Source of the DNA: Chryseosolibacter sp964493505
GTDB taxonomy: Bacteria > Bacteroidota > Bacteroidia > Cytophagales > Cyclobacteriaceae
DNA length: 64,000 nt
Direction of reading: 5' to 3'
NCBI GenBank assembly: GCA_964493505.1
Contig: CAZBNP010000015.1
Coordinates: 1-64,000 of the forward strand
Notes under the pieces: model-generated
Databases searched by the model: none
Told to the model about the DNA's origin: nothing
What the model saw: only the letters and a program-made list of their open reading frames with translations
Shown here: one piece after another, positions 6,514-14,968 of the stretch
Numbering within the stretch: the first letter of the stretch is position 1
How the letters are laid out: every line of letters starts with the position of its first letter
Program-made: the position numbers and the translations under genes

Positions 6514-8034
6514 TTACCGGCGGCGCGCACGGGTACCGAATAGCATACCAAATAGTCCGCGCACGAGTTCGCGGCCAACTTGCCGGCCAACGGAAGAGGT
6601 CATCACTTGTTCGATTGTCGACTTCTCTTTCCGGGTTGTCCTCCTGCCCGGCGCTTTTTTTTCTTTTTCCTCCTTCTCTTCATCACTCTGCATGCGAGCG
6701 CTGAGTATCTCGAAAGCACTCTGGGGATCAATGGCCTTGCTGTACTTCCGGTACATATCCGACTCCTTCAGCTTCTGTTCATACTGATCAATTGGCAGTG
6801 GGCCCATCAGCGAGGCGGGTGGTATCAGGTGCGTAACCACTGTTTCAGTCGGAATTCCCTTTTCATTCAAAACGGTGATGAACGCCTGTCCGGTACCCAG
6901 CTGGGTGAACTGTTGTTCCATCTCGTAAAACTCCGAATGGGGAAAAGTCTTGATGGTTTCTTTTAGCGACTTTACATCATTCGGCGTAAAAGCGCGTATT
7001 ACGTGGTGAATCCTGTTGCCTAGCTGTGATAATACGGAGGGGGGAACGTCTGAAGTGAGCTGTGTACAGAAAAAGATGCCTACTCCTTTTGAACGAATCA
7101 GCCTGATTATCTGGTCTATCTGATCCAGGAATACCTGCGGCGCGTCCTTGAACAGGAGATGGGCCTCGTCGAGAAAGAAGACGAGCTTGGGTTTATCAAC
7201 TTCGCCGGCTTCGGGCAACGTCTGGTAAATTTCGGTCAGCAACGCAAGCATGAATGTCGAGAACACCGCGGGCTGCTGCTGAACGTCGGAAACGTTTAGT
7301 ATACTGATCACTCCGTGACCATCTACTTTCCGGAACAGGTCGTTGATATCGAAAGACGGCTCCCCAAAAATATGATCAATGCCCTGCTGTTCAAGCGAGA
7401 CGATCTTCCGCAGGATAGTACCCGATGTGCTGGATGATATCTTGCCGTAATCCTGGCGGATCTCGTCGGCACCTTTGCCTTCCGTCAGGTAGTTCAGCAC
7501 TTTCTTGAGGTCGTCGAAATTTACTACAGGTAGTGACTTGTCGTCGGCATATTTGAATACCACGTTGAGTACGCCTGTCTGGACTTCGTTGAGCTTGAGT
7601 ATTTTCGACAGCAGCACGGGGCCGAATTCCGTAACGGTAGCTCGCATCTGCGCGCCGGATTTCCCGCTCAGTGAGTACAGCTCAACCGGAAACCCTACCG
7701 TACGGTAGTCCATAGCGAGGGCGGTTGCGCGCTCTTCAATCTTCGCGTTTACCAAACCTTCTATGGCGATTCCGGAAAGGTCGCCCTTCATGTCGGGCAT
7801 GAATACAGGAACGCCGGCGGCTGACAGTTGCTCTGCGATGAGTTGCAGCGTGCGTGTCTTTCCCGAGCCCGTAGCGCCGGTAACCAGTCCGTGGCGGGTC
7901 ATCATGCGAAGAGACAGGTTCACTTTTGCTTCGCTGAGGATTTCTCCGTTGAAGACACCGGCGCCCAGATAGACAGACGGGTTCTTAAACGAATATGACT
8001 TGACGATAGCTTCGGTGAAACTGGTTTGGGGCAT
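6514..8034 (-). CDS. HerA-type ATPase, DUF853 family
   Basis: A 506-residue P-loop ATPase of the HerA/FtsK superfamily (DUF853, YjgR-like). Walker A is GATGSGKT at residues 53-60, and Walker B lies in LVFFLDEAHLLF at about 290. The FCTQLTSDVPPSVLSQLGNR segment is the sensor/arginine region characteristic of the family. The lysine- and glutamate-rich stretch near 455-475 links to a short tail with GRELVRGLFGMLFGTRARRR. The physiological role of DUF853 proteins is not established, though a DNA-translocating activity is assumed from the fold. It converges on dnaX with 2 bases between stops, and no terminator separates them. Confidence 0.88.
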   Translation of the reverse strand: MPQTSFTEAIVKSYSFKNPSVYLGAGVFNGEILSEAKVNLSLRMMTRHGLVTGATGSGKTRTLQLIAEQLSAAGVPVFMPDMKGDLSGIAIEGLVNAKIEERATALAMDYRTVGFPVELYSLSGKSGAQMRATVTEFGPVLLSKILKLNEVQTGVLNVVFKYADDKSLPVVNFDDLKKVLNYLTEGKGADEIRQDYGKISSSTSGTILRKIVSLEQQGIDHIFGEPSFDINDLFRKVDGHGVISILNVSDVQQQPAVFSTFMLALLTEIYQTLPEAGEVDKPKLVFFLDEAHLLFKDAPQVFLDQIDQIIRLIRSKGVGIFFCTQLTSDVPPSVLSQLGNRIHHVIRAFTPNDVKSLKETIKTFPHSEFYEMEQQFTQLGTGQAFITVLNEKGIPTETVVTHLIPPASLMGPLPIDQYEQKLKESDMYRKYSKAIDPQSAFEILSARMQSDEEKEEKEKKAPGRRTTRKEKSTIEQVMTSSVGRQVGRELVRGLFGMLFGTRARRR

Positions 8035-8060
8035 GGTGACGCTGACAGGTCGGTCGGTCG

Positions 8061-8960
8061 CTATTCCTTAAAGTTCTGGAATGTGTACAGGAATCCTATT
8101 GAGAATGCCTGACTCACCTGCACTTCGCTGTCCTGATCGTAGTCGTACATGACGATTCCACCCAATCCGACGTTGATGTATTTCCCCACTTTAGCAACGA
8201 AATCGAGGTCAAGTCGGTGGTCTATGGTGCGGCCTCGCAGTGTTTCGTAATTAGCAAAGCAGAGGTATCGCCACTTGAAGGTTACGTTCTCATAGATCTG
8301 CTTGTTGAAGTCGGCCATGAGCTGGAATCCTAACCATTCGAAACGGGTATTGTCCGGGGGAATCACGCCGTATGGCTCTGGTCCGACGGATGTTACAAAG
8401 CGTTCGGGGTCGCTGACGATAGTGACTCGCGGCGAGAATGGTGAAATCCTTACTTTGAAATAATCTACAGGATGATACTCGACGCCGAAGGCGGCGGTAA
8501 TAAACGCGGGGGCGAATGGTGCGGACATGATTAGCGCTTCAGCGTCTTCGTTGTAGTTGTAACCCTTGGCGAACTGGCTAAGAAAATTGAGGGAACCCGA
8601 CAAACTCCAGAACTCGCTGAGATCATATCCATATCGTGTATCGAGATAGATGCGGTCCATGGTCTTTCGGTAGCCCAGCCCGGCATTGTTGACAAAGCCA
8701 AAGGCGAGGTCAATATCGTTGTCCCACGCAGTGCGGTCCTTCTTGTAGCTGGCCTTGTATCCAAACGCCGTGTTAAACCCGAAGGAATTGATCCCACCTG
8801 CCTTCCAGTTTGACGAGAATGATGTCTGATTGAGGTTTACCGAGAAGTTGAGCTTTTTCCTCCAGAGAAGCGTATCGGCCTGTGTGGATGGCTCCTGTTG
8901 GGCAAACGCGGTGCCGACAACCAGTACGGCCAACGCAGATGTTATGAACATTCGTTTCAT
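8061..8960 (-). CDS. DUF3078 outer-membrane protein
   Basis: The 299-residue precursor has a signal peptide (MKRMFITSALAVLVVGTAFA) ending at about residue 20. The mature part begins with LWRKKLNFSVNLNQTSFSSN and contains alternating aromatic strands and the WKAGGINSF motif of the DUF3078 family. It ends in an aromatic strand typical of beta-barrels. The family is restricted largely to Bacteroidota and its substrate is unknown. It is transcribed from its own promoter (8966-8998), 26 bases from the upstream HerA gene's start. Confidence 0.85.
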   Translation of the reverse strand: MKRMFITSALAVLVVGTAFAQQEPSTQADTLLWRKKLNFSVNLNQTSFSSNWKAGGINSFGFNTAFGYKASYKKDRTAWDNDIDLAFGFVNNAGLGYRKTMDRIYLDTRYGYDLSEFWSLSGSLNFLSQFAKGYNYNEDAEALIMSAPFAPAFITAAFGVEYHPVDYFKVRISPFSPRVTIVSDPERFVTSVGPEPYGVIPPDNTRFEWLGFQLMADFNKQIYENVTFKWRYLCFANYETLRGRTIDHRLDLDFVAKVGKYINVGLGGIVMYDYDQDSEVQVSQAFSIGFLYTFQNFKE

Positions 8961-8965
8961 GCGTG

Positions 8966-8998
8966 CAAAGTTAGTTATGACGCATCAAATAAAACAAA
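8966..8998 (-). promoter_or_regulatory. promoter of the DUF3078 gene
   Basis: On the minus strand TTTG (8998-8995) is followed after 21 bases by TAACTTTG (8973-8966), an exact fit to the Bacteroidota pattern TTTG / TAnnTTTG. The start codon at 8960 lies only 5 bases after the -7 box, so the transcript would have practically no leader. Confidence 0.55.
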
Positions 8999-9017
8999 CC
9001 TTGTTGAAAAAGGCTAA

Positions 9018-9431
9018 TCAGATGTTGTTGAGCTTGATCTCATCAAGCGCGACTTCGGTAAGCGGCTTTGTGATAAACTTGATGACGTGGTTGTTATTCA
9101 CGATCTTATCGATATCGCGCTTGTTATCGGAGCTTGACAGGATAATGACCTTGCACTTGTTCCTGACCACTTCATTGAATTTTTCGAACTCATACAGGAA
9201 AACAAACCCGTCGACGATGGGCATATTGATATCCAGGAATATCAGGCTGGGGAGATTTTCGCTGCTGTTCTGGTTCTCACGAAGATAGTCCAGCGCTGCC
9301 TTTCCTGAACCTTTCACTTCAACGCGGGAGGCAAACCGGGTAATCTCGATGATCCGCTTACTGATAAAGTTATCAGTGTCATTGTCGTCGACAAGCATTA
9401 CCAGGTCTATTGCTTTCGTATCAGTTTCCAT
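9018..9431 (-). CDS. single-domain response regulator (CheY-like)
   Basis: A 137-residue receiver domain without an output domain. The acidic pocket is D15/D16 (MLVDDN), the phospho-acceptor is D67 in FLDINMP, the switch Ser is at 99-101 (LSSS) and the conserved Lys is K122 in TKPL. Such orphan receivers in Bacteroidota usually act within phosphorelays by protein contact. No histidine kinase is adjacent, so its partner is elsewhere. A 134-base gap separates it from the upstream lytic transglycosylase gene. Confidence 0.9.
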   Translation of the reverse strand: METDTKAIDLVMLVDDNDTDNFISKRIIEITRFASRVEVKGSGKAALDYLRENQNSSENLPSLIFLDINMPIVDGFVFLYEFEKFNEVVRNKCKVIILSSSDNKRDIDKIVNNNHVIKFITKPLTEVALDEIKLNNI

Positions 9432-9565
9432 TTACTTCAATAATCAGGAGCAGCACTGTGAACGTGCGAACCACAAAAATATCCTTTTTTACAACATATC
9501 GTAGTAGCTCCGCAAAAATCGAGGTGGGCGAGGTAATAAAAAGAGGTGAATTTGCATAAATCGCA

Positions 9566-11380
9566 TTACTGACTGCGCATTATCCTGAGTTTCTCACCTA
9601 TAGCTAGTGAGAAATCCTTCTTTCCATTCCACTCCATGATCTGATTGATCGTGACATTATACTGACGGGCGATGCTATAGAGCGTATCCGATGTTTTCAC
9701 CTGATGGAAAAATTCATTTTGCGCAGTCTTTTCTTCGACAACATCAACCTCCACGGGCTTATCGTCAAAAAGCTTCAGCTTTTGCCCGGGCTTTATACCC
9801 TCCTGCAGGGTGAGGTCGTTCCACTCTACGAGTTGCATAACCGAGAGGTTGTACAGTCGTGCAATTCCATAAAGCGTCTCGCCAGCCTCCACTCGATGTG
9901 TCCGGTCTGCGGGCAATGAAATCACCGTGGTGAAGCTATCTTCTAAAGTTGGTGTTGTTATACTTGCCTGTAATATTTTAACGGAATCTACAGGTTTTAG
10001 CTCGGGTTCGGGAGCTGTTTCCGGCATTACCACTTCTACACTGCCTGCCGGTATTGTCTCAGTCGTTTCCGATTGTTCCTGATCAGTGGCTACCGCCCAG
10101 TTGAATGTGTTCTGTTTATCTACCTCCAGGGCATCTTCCACTTTCGCGAGTACGGCATCTTCCTTAGGTCGGCGCGATGCGAGATACAGCATTGTTCCGG
10201 GAGCCGGGTCAATACTGGTTTCTATTCGGTTGTAGCGTTTCAAGCGTTTCAGGCGCAGGCCATATCGCTGGCTGATCTCCCACAGCGATTCTCCTTCCGA
10301 GACTTTGTGGAAAGCTTCAGAGCCTTTCAGGCGTTTCTTCGACAGGTAATACATCCTGCCCGGCACGATAGCGTCGTCTCTATCCAGGTCATTCCATTTG
10401 AGAAACTTCGGAAGGTCGACATCCGCGCGGGCAGTGAGCCGTCTGACGTCGTCGCCGGGAAGCGCCTGAATGGTACTGACTCCGTTGATCCTTCCCCGAA
10501 CTGATTTCGTTGCCACCGCCACGGCGCTGGCGGGCGCAGGTTCAACACGCGATTCCGTTCCCGCGTCGGCCAGGACAAGAGATCGCGTGGCCTCTACCGG
10601 CAGTAACACGGCGTACATGCGATCATCGGGGATAGCGCCGCGCCGTGCCCACTTGTTGAGCTCCATCAACGCACCCTCATCTACCATCGCCTCCTTTGCA
10701 AGTCTCTTAAGGGTGTTGTGTCCGCGGTTCTCATAGACTACAACCTGGTTGATAGGCGTTCCGCTCACCCCGCCTTGAAAGGCAATCTTATGGGCGAGGA
10801 ATTTCTTTACATACCAGTATGTCTTCCCGGTAATCTCCATGCGTGAGGCACCCGCCTGTGTGTCTTTCACCGATCTCATCACACCGCCGGCACCCATCTG
10901 ATAAGCCTGCAGGGCAAAGATCCAGTTATCGAAAAACTCGTTATTCTTTTTCAGGTAACGCGCAGCTGCTCTTGATGATGCTGTAATGTTCAGTCGCTCA
11001 TCGATATCCCGGTCAATTCGCAATCCCATCTCGATAGCGGTGAAATCCTTGAATTGCCAAAAGCCCACGGCATTGGAAGTAGAAACGGCGTCGGAGATCA
11101 GCGCGCTTTCCTGAAGCACCAGGTATTTAAAGTCGTCGGGCAAACGCTCTTCGCGGAACACTTTCTCGATAATCGGGAAATAGGTCTTCGCGCGTTCTGC
11201 CTTGATCTGATAGTGACGGGGAGAGGCGGTGAGCGCATCGACGTCTCGTTGAATTTCTTTTCGGGCATCGTCGCGAATGATAAGGGTGATGCCCGCAAAC
11301 TCCATCTTGTGCGGAACTTCGACCTTTTGCGCAGCTGCCGGAATCGCAACAGCAAAAAATAGCGCAGCAAATAACTTCAT
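9566..11380 (-). CDS. LysM lytic murein transglycosylase (MltD-like)
   Basis: A secreted peptidoglycan-cleaving enzyme of 604 residues with signal peptide MKLFAALFFAVAIPAAAQ. The SLT domain spans about 65-220. The catalytic Glu is E91 in LVLQESAL, followed by SNAVGFWQF and AYQMGAGGV, the family motifs. Three LysM repeats follow for glycan binding, at about 355-400 (VSEGESLWEISQRYGL), 490-535 (VEAGETLYGIARLYNL) and 555-602 (VKTSDTLYSIARQYNV), with a Pro/Glu-rich linker before the second. This is a common Bacteroidota architecture for wall remodelling. It stands 26 bases from the O-methyltransferase gene upstream, likely as one transcript. Confidence 0.9.
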   Translation of the reverse strand: MKLFAALFFAVAIPAAAQKVEVPHKMEFAGITLIIRDDARKEIQRDVDALTASPRHYQIKAERAKTYFPIIEKVFREERLPDDFKYLVLQESALISDAVSTSNAVGFWQFKDFTAIEMGLRIDRDIDERLNITASSRAAARYLKKNNEFFDNWIFALQAYQMGAGGVMRSVKDTQAGASRMEITGKTYWYVKKFLAHKIAFQGGVSGTPINQVVVYENRGHNTLKRLAKEAMVDEGALMELNKWARRGAIPDDRMYAVLLPVEATRSLVLADAGTESRVEPAPASAVAVATKSVRGRINGVSTIQALPGDDVRRLTARADVDLPKFLKWNDLDRDDAIVPGRMYYLSKKRLKGSEAFHKVSEGESLWEISQRYGLRLKRLKRYNRIETSIDPAPGTMLYLASRRPKEDAVLAKVEDALEVDKQNTFNWAVATDQEQSETTETIPAGSVEVVMPETAPEPELKPVDSVKILQASITTPTLEDSFTTVISLPADRTHRVEAGETLYGIARLYNLSVMQLVEWNDLTLQEGIKPGQKLKLFDDKPVEVDVVEEKTAQNEFFHQVKTSDTLYSIARQYNVTINQIMEWNGKKDFSLAIGEKLRIMRSQ

Positions 11381-11406
11381 GCGTTTTCTTTTTCTCTACG
11401 GTTGGA

Positions 11407-12045
11407 TCATGTAATCTTTCTCATCATCATCATTCCATCGCGAATGGGCAACAGCACGTTTTCAACCCGCTCGTCTGCCTGGACCTTTTCATTAAACGCG
11501 ATAATCGCGCGTGTATCCTTGTCGGGCTTCTCCTGTAAAACTTTCCCGCTCCACAGCACATTGTCTGCAAGGATAACGCCATTCAAATTTACGCGATCTA
11601 TCACCAAATCGAAGTAATGTGCGTAGTTTTCTTTGTCGGCGTCGATGAATACGAGGTCGAACCGGTCGTTCAGCCGAGGAATGATCTCAGCTGCATGGCC
11701 TATCCGGTAGTCGATCTGGTCGCTCATTCCCGCTTCGCTGAAGTACCCCCGCACGCGATCTTCGAGCTCTTCATTGATATCCAGGGTAATCAGCTTTCCT
11801 CCCTCCTGCAAACCCTCTGCCAGACACAATGCCGAGTAGCCGGTAAACGTCCCGATCTCAAGTATCACTCTCGGTTTTAGCAGACAACTGATCATCGACA
11901 ACACTCTTCCCTGGAGTTGTCCTGAGAGCATCCGGGGTTTCAGAACGTGCGCATGGGTACCGCGATTGATCTTCTCCAGCAGGGCACTCTCACCCGTTGT
12001 GTGTCGTTCAGCATACTCCTGCAGTTGCGGGTTGATAACTTCCAT
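11407..12045 (-). CDS. SAM-dependent O-methyltransferase (COG4122)
   Basis: A class I methyltransferase of 212 residues, of the catechol/caffeoyl-CoA O-methyltransferase type. The SAM site lies in VILEIGTFTGYSALCLAEGL (about 60-80) and the acidic loop in TLDINEE. FIDADKENYAHYFDLV is the characteristic metal/substrate motif, and DNVLWSGKV closes the fold. The substrate is unknown; family members act on small catechols or on modified RNA. The gene starts at the base where the M16 peptidase gene ends (TAATG overlap), so they are co-transcribed. Confidence 0.88.
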   Translation of the reverse strand: MEVINPQLQEYAERHTTGESALLEKINRGTHAHVLKPRMLSGQLQGRVLSMISCLLKPRVILEIGTFTGYSALCLAEGLQEGGKLITLDINEELEDRVRGYFSEAGMSDQIDYRIGHAAEIIPRLNDRFDLVFIDADKENYAHYFDLVIDRVNLNGVILADNVLWSGKVLQEKPDKDTRAIIAFNEKVQADERVENVLLPIRDGMMMMRKIT

Positions 12046-13286
12046 TACTTGCTATTATCGGGTTGCATTATCAGATAACTCATCTTGCCTTCATCAAAGA
12101 TCTCCTGTGCTACATCCTGAAGTTTAAACGGGCTGATATCGTCGATCTTGTTATAAATCTCCTCCAATGTCGGCACCCTACCGACGTCAAGGACGTTTCG
12201 TCCCATTGACAGCATCAGACTGAGGTTATTCTCTTCCCCCATCGCGAGCTGACCTTTGATCTGGTTCTTTGCTGAAGACAGCTGACGCCTGGTGAGTGGC
12301 TTTTCGCAAAAGCGGTTAAATTCTTTCTTCACATGCGAGATGCACCGGTCGAGCTGCCGGGGTTCTGTTCCAAAGAAGACGGCAAACATCCCGGTGTCGG
12401 TATAGGGAATATAGTGGGCATCGATGGAATAGACAAATCCGTGTTTCTCACGCAACGCCAGGTTTAGGCGTGAGTTCATACCGGGACCTCCAAGCATATT
12501 CACCAATAAATACAGCGGTATCTTGTTCTCGCTGGCGATGGAGTATGCGTCGCGGCCGATCGCGCACTTCGCCTGCTTGACGATTCGCTGTAACACCTGT
12601 TCGCGTGGCTTGTAAATTCTGAACTTCTTGCGCCTGGAATTCGCTTTCTTCCTGCGGATCCCTTCAAGGTATTTCCGCGCGATCCGCTCTACCTGTTCCT
12701 CTGAAATATTGCCCACACACGAGAATACGATCTTATCTGTGCCGAGGTGGTCGCGAAAGAACTGAAAGAAATCTTTCTGGGTAAATGAATTGACGGTCTC
12801 GGGCTTGCCCAGAATATTCATTCCCATCGGATGATCTTTGTACACGATCGACTCGAATTCATCCTGAAGTGAATCGTCGGGACTATCGAGATACATTGCC
12901 ATTTCCTCGAGGATCACTCCGCGTTCTTTTTCTATCTGATGGTCGGGAAACACGGAATGAAATGTTATGTCGCTAAGCACATCTACCGCGCGTTCGAAGA
13001 ACTCGTCGCGCACCGACGCGTAAAACACAACCTTTTCTTTTTCCGTGTAGGCATTCAGCTCACCACCTACTGAATCGAGGCTGTTAATAATATTAAACGA
13101 GCGTCTCCGTTTGGTGCCTTTAAATACCATGTGTTCCCAAAAGTGGGCGATCCCCTGGTTTTGGGGGTTTTCGTCTCGACTGCCGATATCAACAATAATT
13201 CCGCAATGCACAATCTTCGTGGTATCCAATCGCTGGTGTACAACACGGATTCCATTCGACAGGGTAAATATTCTGGTGTTTTTCAT
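12045..13286 (-). CDS. M16-family zinc peptidase (insulinase/processing-peptidase type)
   Basis: A 413-residue protein with the inverted zinc motif HxxEH at H48-F-W-E51-H52. The downstream Glu ligand lies in EKERGVILEEMAMY (about 120-133), so this is a catalytically competent subunit. The C-terminal half is the second, inactive M16 domain with GMNSRLNLALREKHGFVYSI. Such peptidases cut small peptides and presequence-like substrates. There is no signal peptide, so it is probably cytoplasmic. A hairpin with a T-run lies in the short leader between its start and the upstream gene. Operon with the O-methyltransferase. Confidence 0.9.
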   Translation of the reverse strand: MKNTRIFTLSNGIRVVHQRLDTTKIVHCGIIVDIGSRDENPQNQGIAHFWEHMVFKGTKRRRSFNIINSLDSVGGELNAYTEKEKVVFYASVRDEFFERAVDVLSDITFHSVFPDHQIEKERGVILEEMAMYLDSPDDSLQDEFESIVYKDHPMGMNILGKPETVNSFTQKDFFQFFRDHLGTDKIVFSCVGNISEEQVERIARKYLEGIRRKKANSRRKKFRIYKPREQVLQRIVKQAKCAIGRDAYSIASENKIPLYLLVNMLGGPGMNSRLNLALREKHGFVYSIDAHYIPYTDTGMFAVFFGTEPRQLDRCISHVKKEFNRFCEKPLTRRQLSSAKNQIKGQLAMGEENNLSLMLSMGRNVLDVGRVPTLEEIYNKIDDISPFKLQDVAQEIFDEGKMSYLIMQPDNSK

Positions 13287-13291
13287 TTTCA

Positions 13292-13320
13292 GGATAAAAT
13301 AAAAGGGGTGATGACCCCTT
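13292..13320 (-). terminator. hairpin with T-rich tail between nucleoside phosphorylase and M16 genes
   Basis: On the minus strand AAGGGGT (13320-13314), a 4-base loop and ACCCCTT (13309-13303) form a 7-bp stem followed by TTATTTTAT. It can stop transcription coming from the nucleoside phosphorylase gene. Because it lies only 16 bases before the M16 start codon, it could instead act in the M16 leader. A further imperfect repeat, CTATCCGGGTGGATAG, lies upstream near 13340. Confidence 0.5.
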
Positions 13321-13439
13321 CAGTGTATTGAAAACACACTATCCGGGTGGATAGTGCCGTTAACGGGTAAAAGGTAGCAAAACTGTTTTAAAAACTATAA
13401 CTAACTTATAATCAATTGGTTATGTTTTAGATCTGATGA

Positions 13440-14303
13440 TCAGATCCGGTCGAGTATCATCTGAATAAGGCCGTCTACGATTTGTTGCGGGTCGCGTGAA
13501 AACTTGTTTTTTACCCGGTTCGCGATAATGGCATTGGCGCTCACGACCTCGTGTCCCAGCATTCGACCCAGGGCAAAATAACCGGCTGTTTCCATCTCGA
13601 AATTCGCCAGCCAGAAGTCGGACGGCCGGTAGTGATACGCATTGAGATCATCCAGCAGCTTTGGATATTTTGCGGGAATGCGGACGGAGCGCCCCTGGGG
13701 AGCAAAAAAACCCGGAGCGGTTACTGTATTGCCCACCAGCATACCCTCACCGATCTGTTTGCGCAGCATTTCAGAGCCGCGTACTACGTAGGGTACGAAG
13801 GGCAGTTTGATCTTCCCCTGGATATCTTCTCCGACCGTTCGTTCCCAGTCGCTTTGGGCGAGATCATAGAACATCATAAGGTTGTCCAGCCCCACAGCAT
13901 AGTCGCTAATCAGGTGGCTGCCAACGGGAATATCCTCCTGCAACGCACCGGCCGTTCCGATGCGAATGATCCGGAGTTTCTTCTTTCTGGCTTTCGGCTC
14001 GCGTGTCTTAAGGTCGATATTCGCTAATGCGTCAAGCTCTGTAAAGAATATCTCGATATTGTCTGTACCGATACCCGTGCTGATGACTGTTATTTTTTTT
14101 CCTTTGTAGGTTCCGACCTGTGTGATGAACTCGCGGCGATTCATCTCGAACTCAATCGAGTCGAAATGCTGACTGATGGTGTTTACGCGCCCGGGATCAC
14201 CGACCGTCAGCACCGTGTCAGAAATATGCCGGGGCAACAGCGCAAGGTGATAAACACTTCCATCACGGTTGAGGAGCAGGTCTGTTTCCGGTATCCTGGC
14301 CAT
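13440..14303 (-). CDS. nucleoside phosphorylase (uridine phosphorylase-like)
   Basis: A 287-residue member of the purine/uridine phosphorylase superfamily. The phosphate loop lies in LTVGDPGRV, followed by RREFITQVGTYKGKKITVIS and the STGIGTDNIEIFFTEL region that shapes the active site. FEMETAGYFALGRMLGHE contains the nucleoside-binding Met/Glu pair, as in uridine phosphorylase. It splits nucleosides to base and ribose-1-phosphate for salvage. The exact nucleoside cannot be fixed from sequence. It lies 3 bases after the NeuD-like gene and is probably in the same transcript. Confidence 0.85.
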   Translation of the reverse strand: MARIPETDLLLNRDGSVYHLALLPRHISDTVLTVGDPGRVNTISQHFDSIEFEMNRREFITQVGTYKGKKITVISTGIGTDNIEIFFTELDALANIDLKTREPKARKKKLRIIRIGTAGALQEDIPVGSHLISDYAVGLDNLMMFYDLAQSDWERTVGEDIQGKIKLPFVPYVVRGSEMLRKQIGEGMLVGNTVTAPGFFAPQGRSVRIPAKYPKLLDDLNAYHYRPSDFWLANFEMETAGYFALGRMLGHEVVSANAIIANRVKNKFSRDPQQIVDGLIQMILDRI

Positions 14304-14306
14304 AGC

Positions 14307-14966
14307 TCACGATTTGACTTTCGCAGCGGGGTTTCCAAAGACTGTTTCACCGGCTTTTACAGGTGCTATCACTACCGATCCCGCACCTATTCTCGCTCCT
14401 TTTCCGATCGTCACGCCTGATACCAAAATTACTCCTGACCCGATAAATGCTTCATCTTCAATCACCACTCCGGGGTTAATGGTTGTTGACGCACCAACCT
14501 GAACGAAGTCACCGATACTGACTTCAGCACCTATTACTGCGTTGGCGTGGATGAGGCAATGGTTCCCGATTTCCGCTCCCGCTCCTGCCTGGGACCCTGC
14601 ATCGAAAAAATTTCCATGCCCGATCACCGTCGATCCGGCAAGCCGGGCATCGGGGTGGATTGCGTTTACCGGCTGCATTTTCCGCACCTCCTGCAACATT
14701 TTTACAATACTCTTCCGGAGTTTGTTGTCGTCAATAGCGACAAATGCTTCACACTTCTTCCCGATCAGTTTGAGATATCCGTCGTCGTCTGTGCTGCCCA
14801 TGACGACAGCGTTGTCAATTTCAAGGGAATGCAGTGCCTTATTGTCATCCAGAAAGCAATAAACCTCGTTTCCATTGCGATCAAATATTTCCTTGGCCGC
14901 TCGTCCGAGGTAGTTTGCACCAAAAATGATAACAGGGTTTTCCATCGATTCGGAATTGAATGTCAA
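14307..14966 (-). CDS. NeuD-like sugar O-acyltransferase (left-handed beta-helix)
   Basis: A 219-residue protein with an N-terminal Rossmann-like PglD/NeuD domain (NPVIIFGANYLGRAAKEIFD, residues 11-30). A hexapeptide-repeat beta-helix follows from about 105 (AGSTVIGHGNFFDAGSQAGA, then VGASTTINPGVVIEDEAFIG). The family transfers acetyl or similar groups to nucleotide-linked sugars during surface glycan synthesis. The catalytic His normally found between the two domains is plausibly in NAIHPDARL. It lies 2 bases after the polytopic membrane protein gene. With that neighbour it suggests a cell-surface glycan or lipid role. Confidence 0.8.
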   Translation of the reverse strand: MTFNSESMENPVIIFGANYLGRAAKEIFDRNGNEVYCFLDDNKALHSLEIDNAVVMGSTDDDGYLKLIGKKCEAFVAIDDNKLRKSIVKMLQEVRKMQPVNAIHPDARLAGSTVIGHGNFFDAGSQAGAGAEIGNHCLIHANAVIGAEVSIGDFVQVGASTTINPGVVIEDEAFIGSGVILVSGVTIGKGARIGAGSVVIAPVKAGETVFGNPAAKVKS

Positions 14967-14968
14967 AG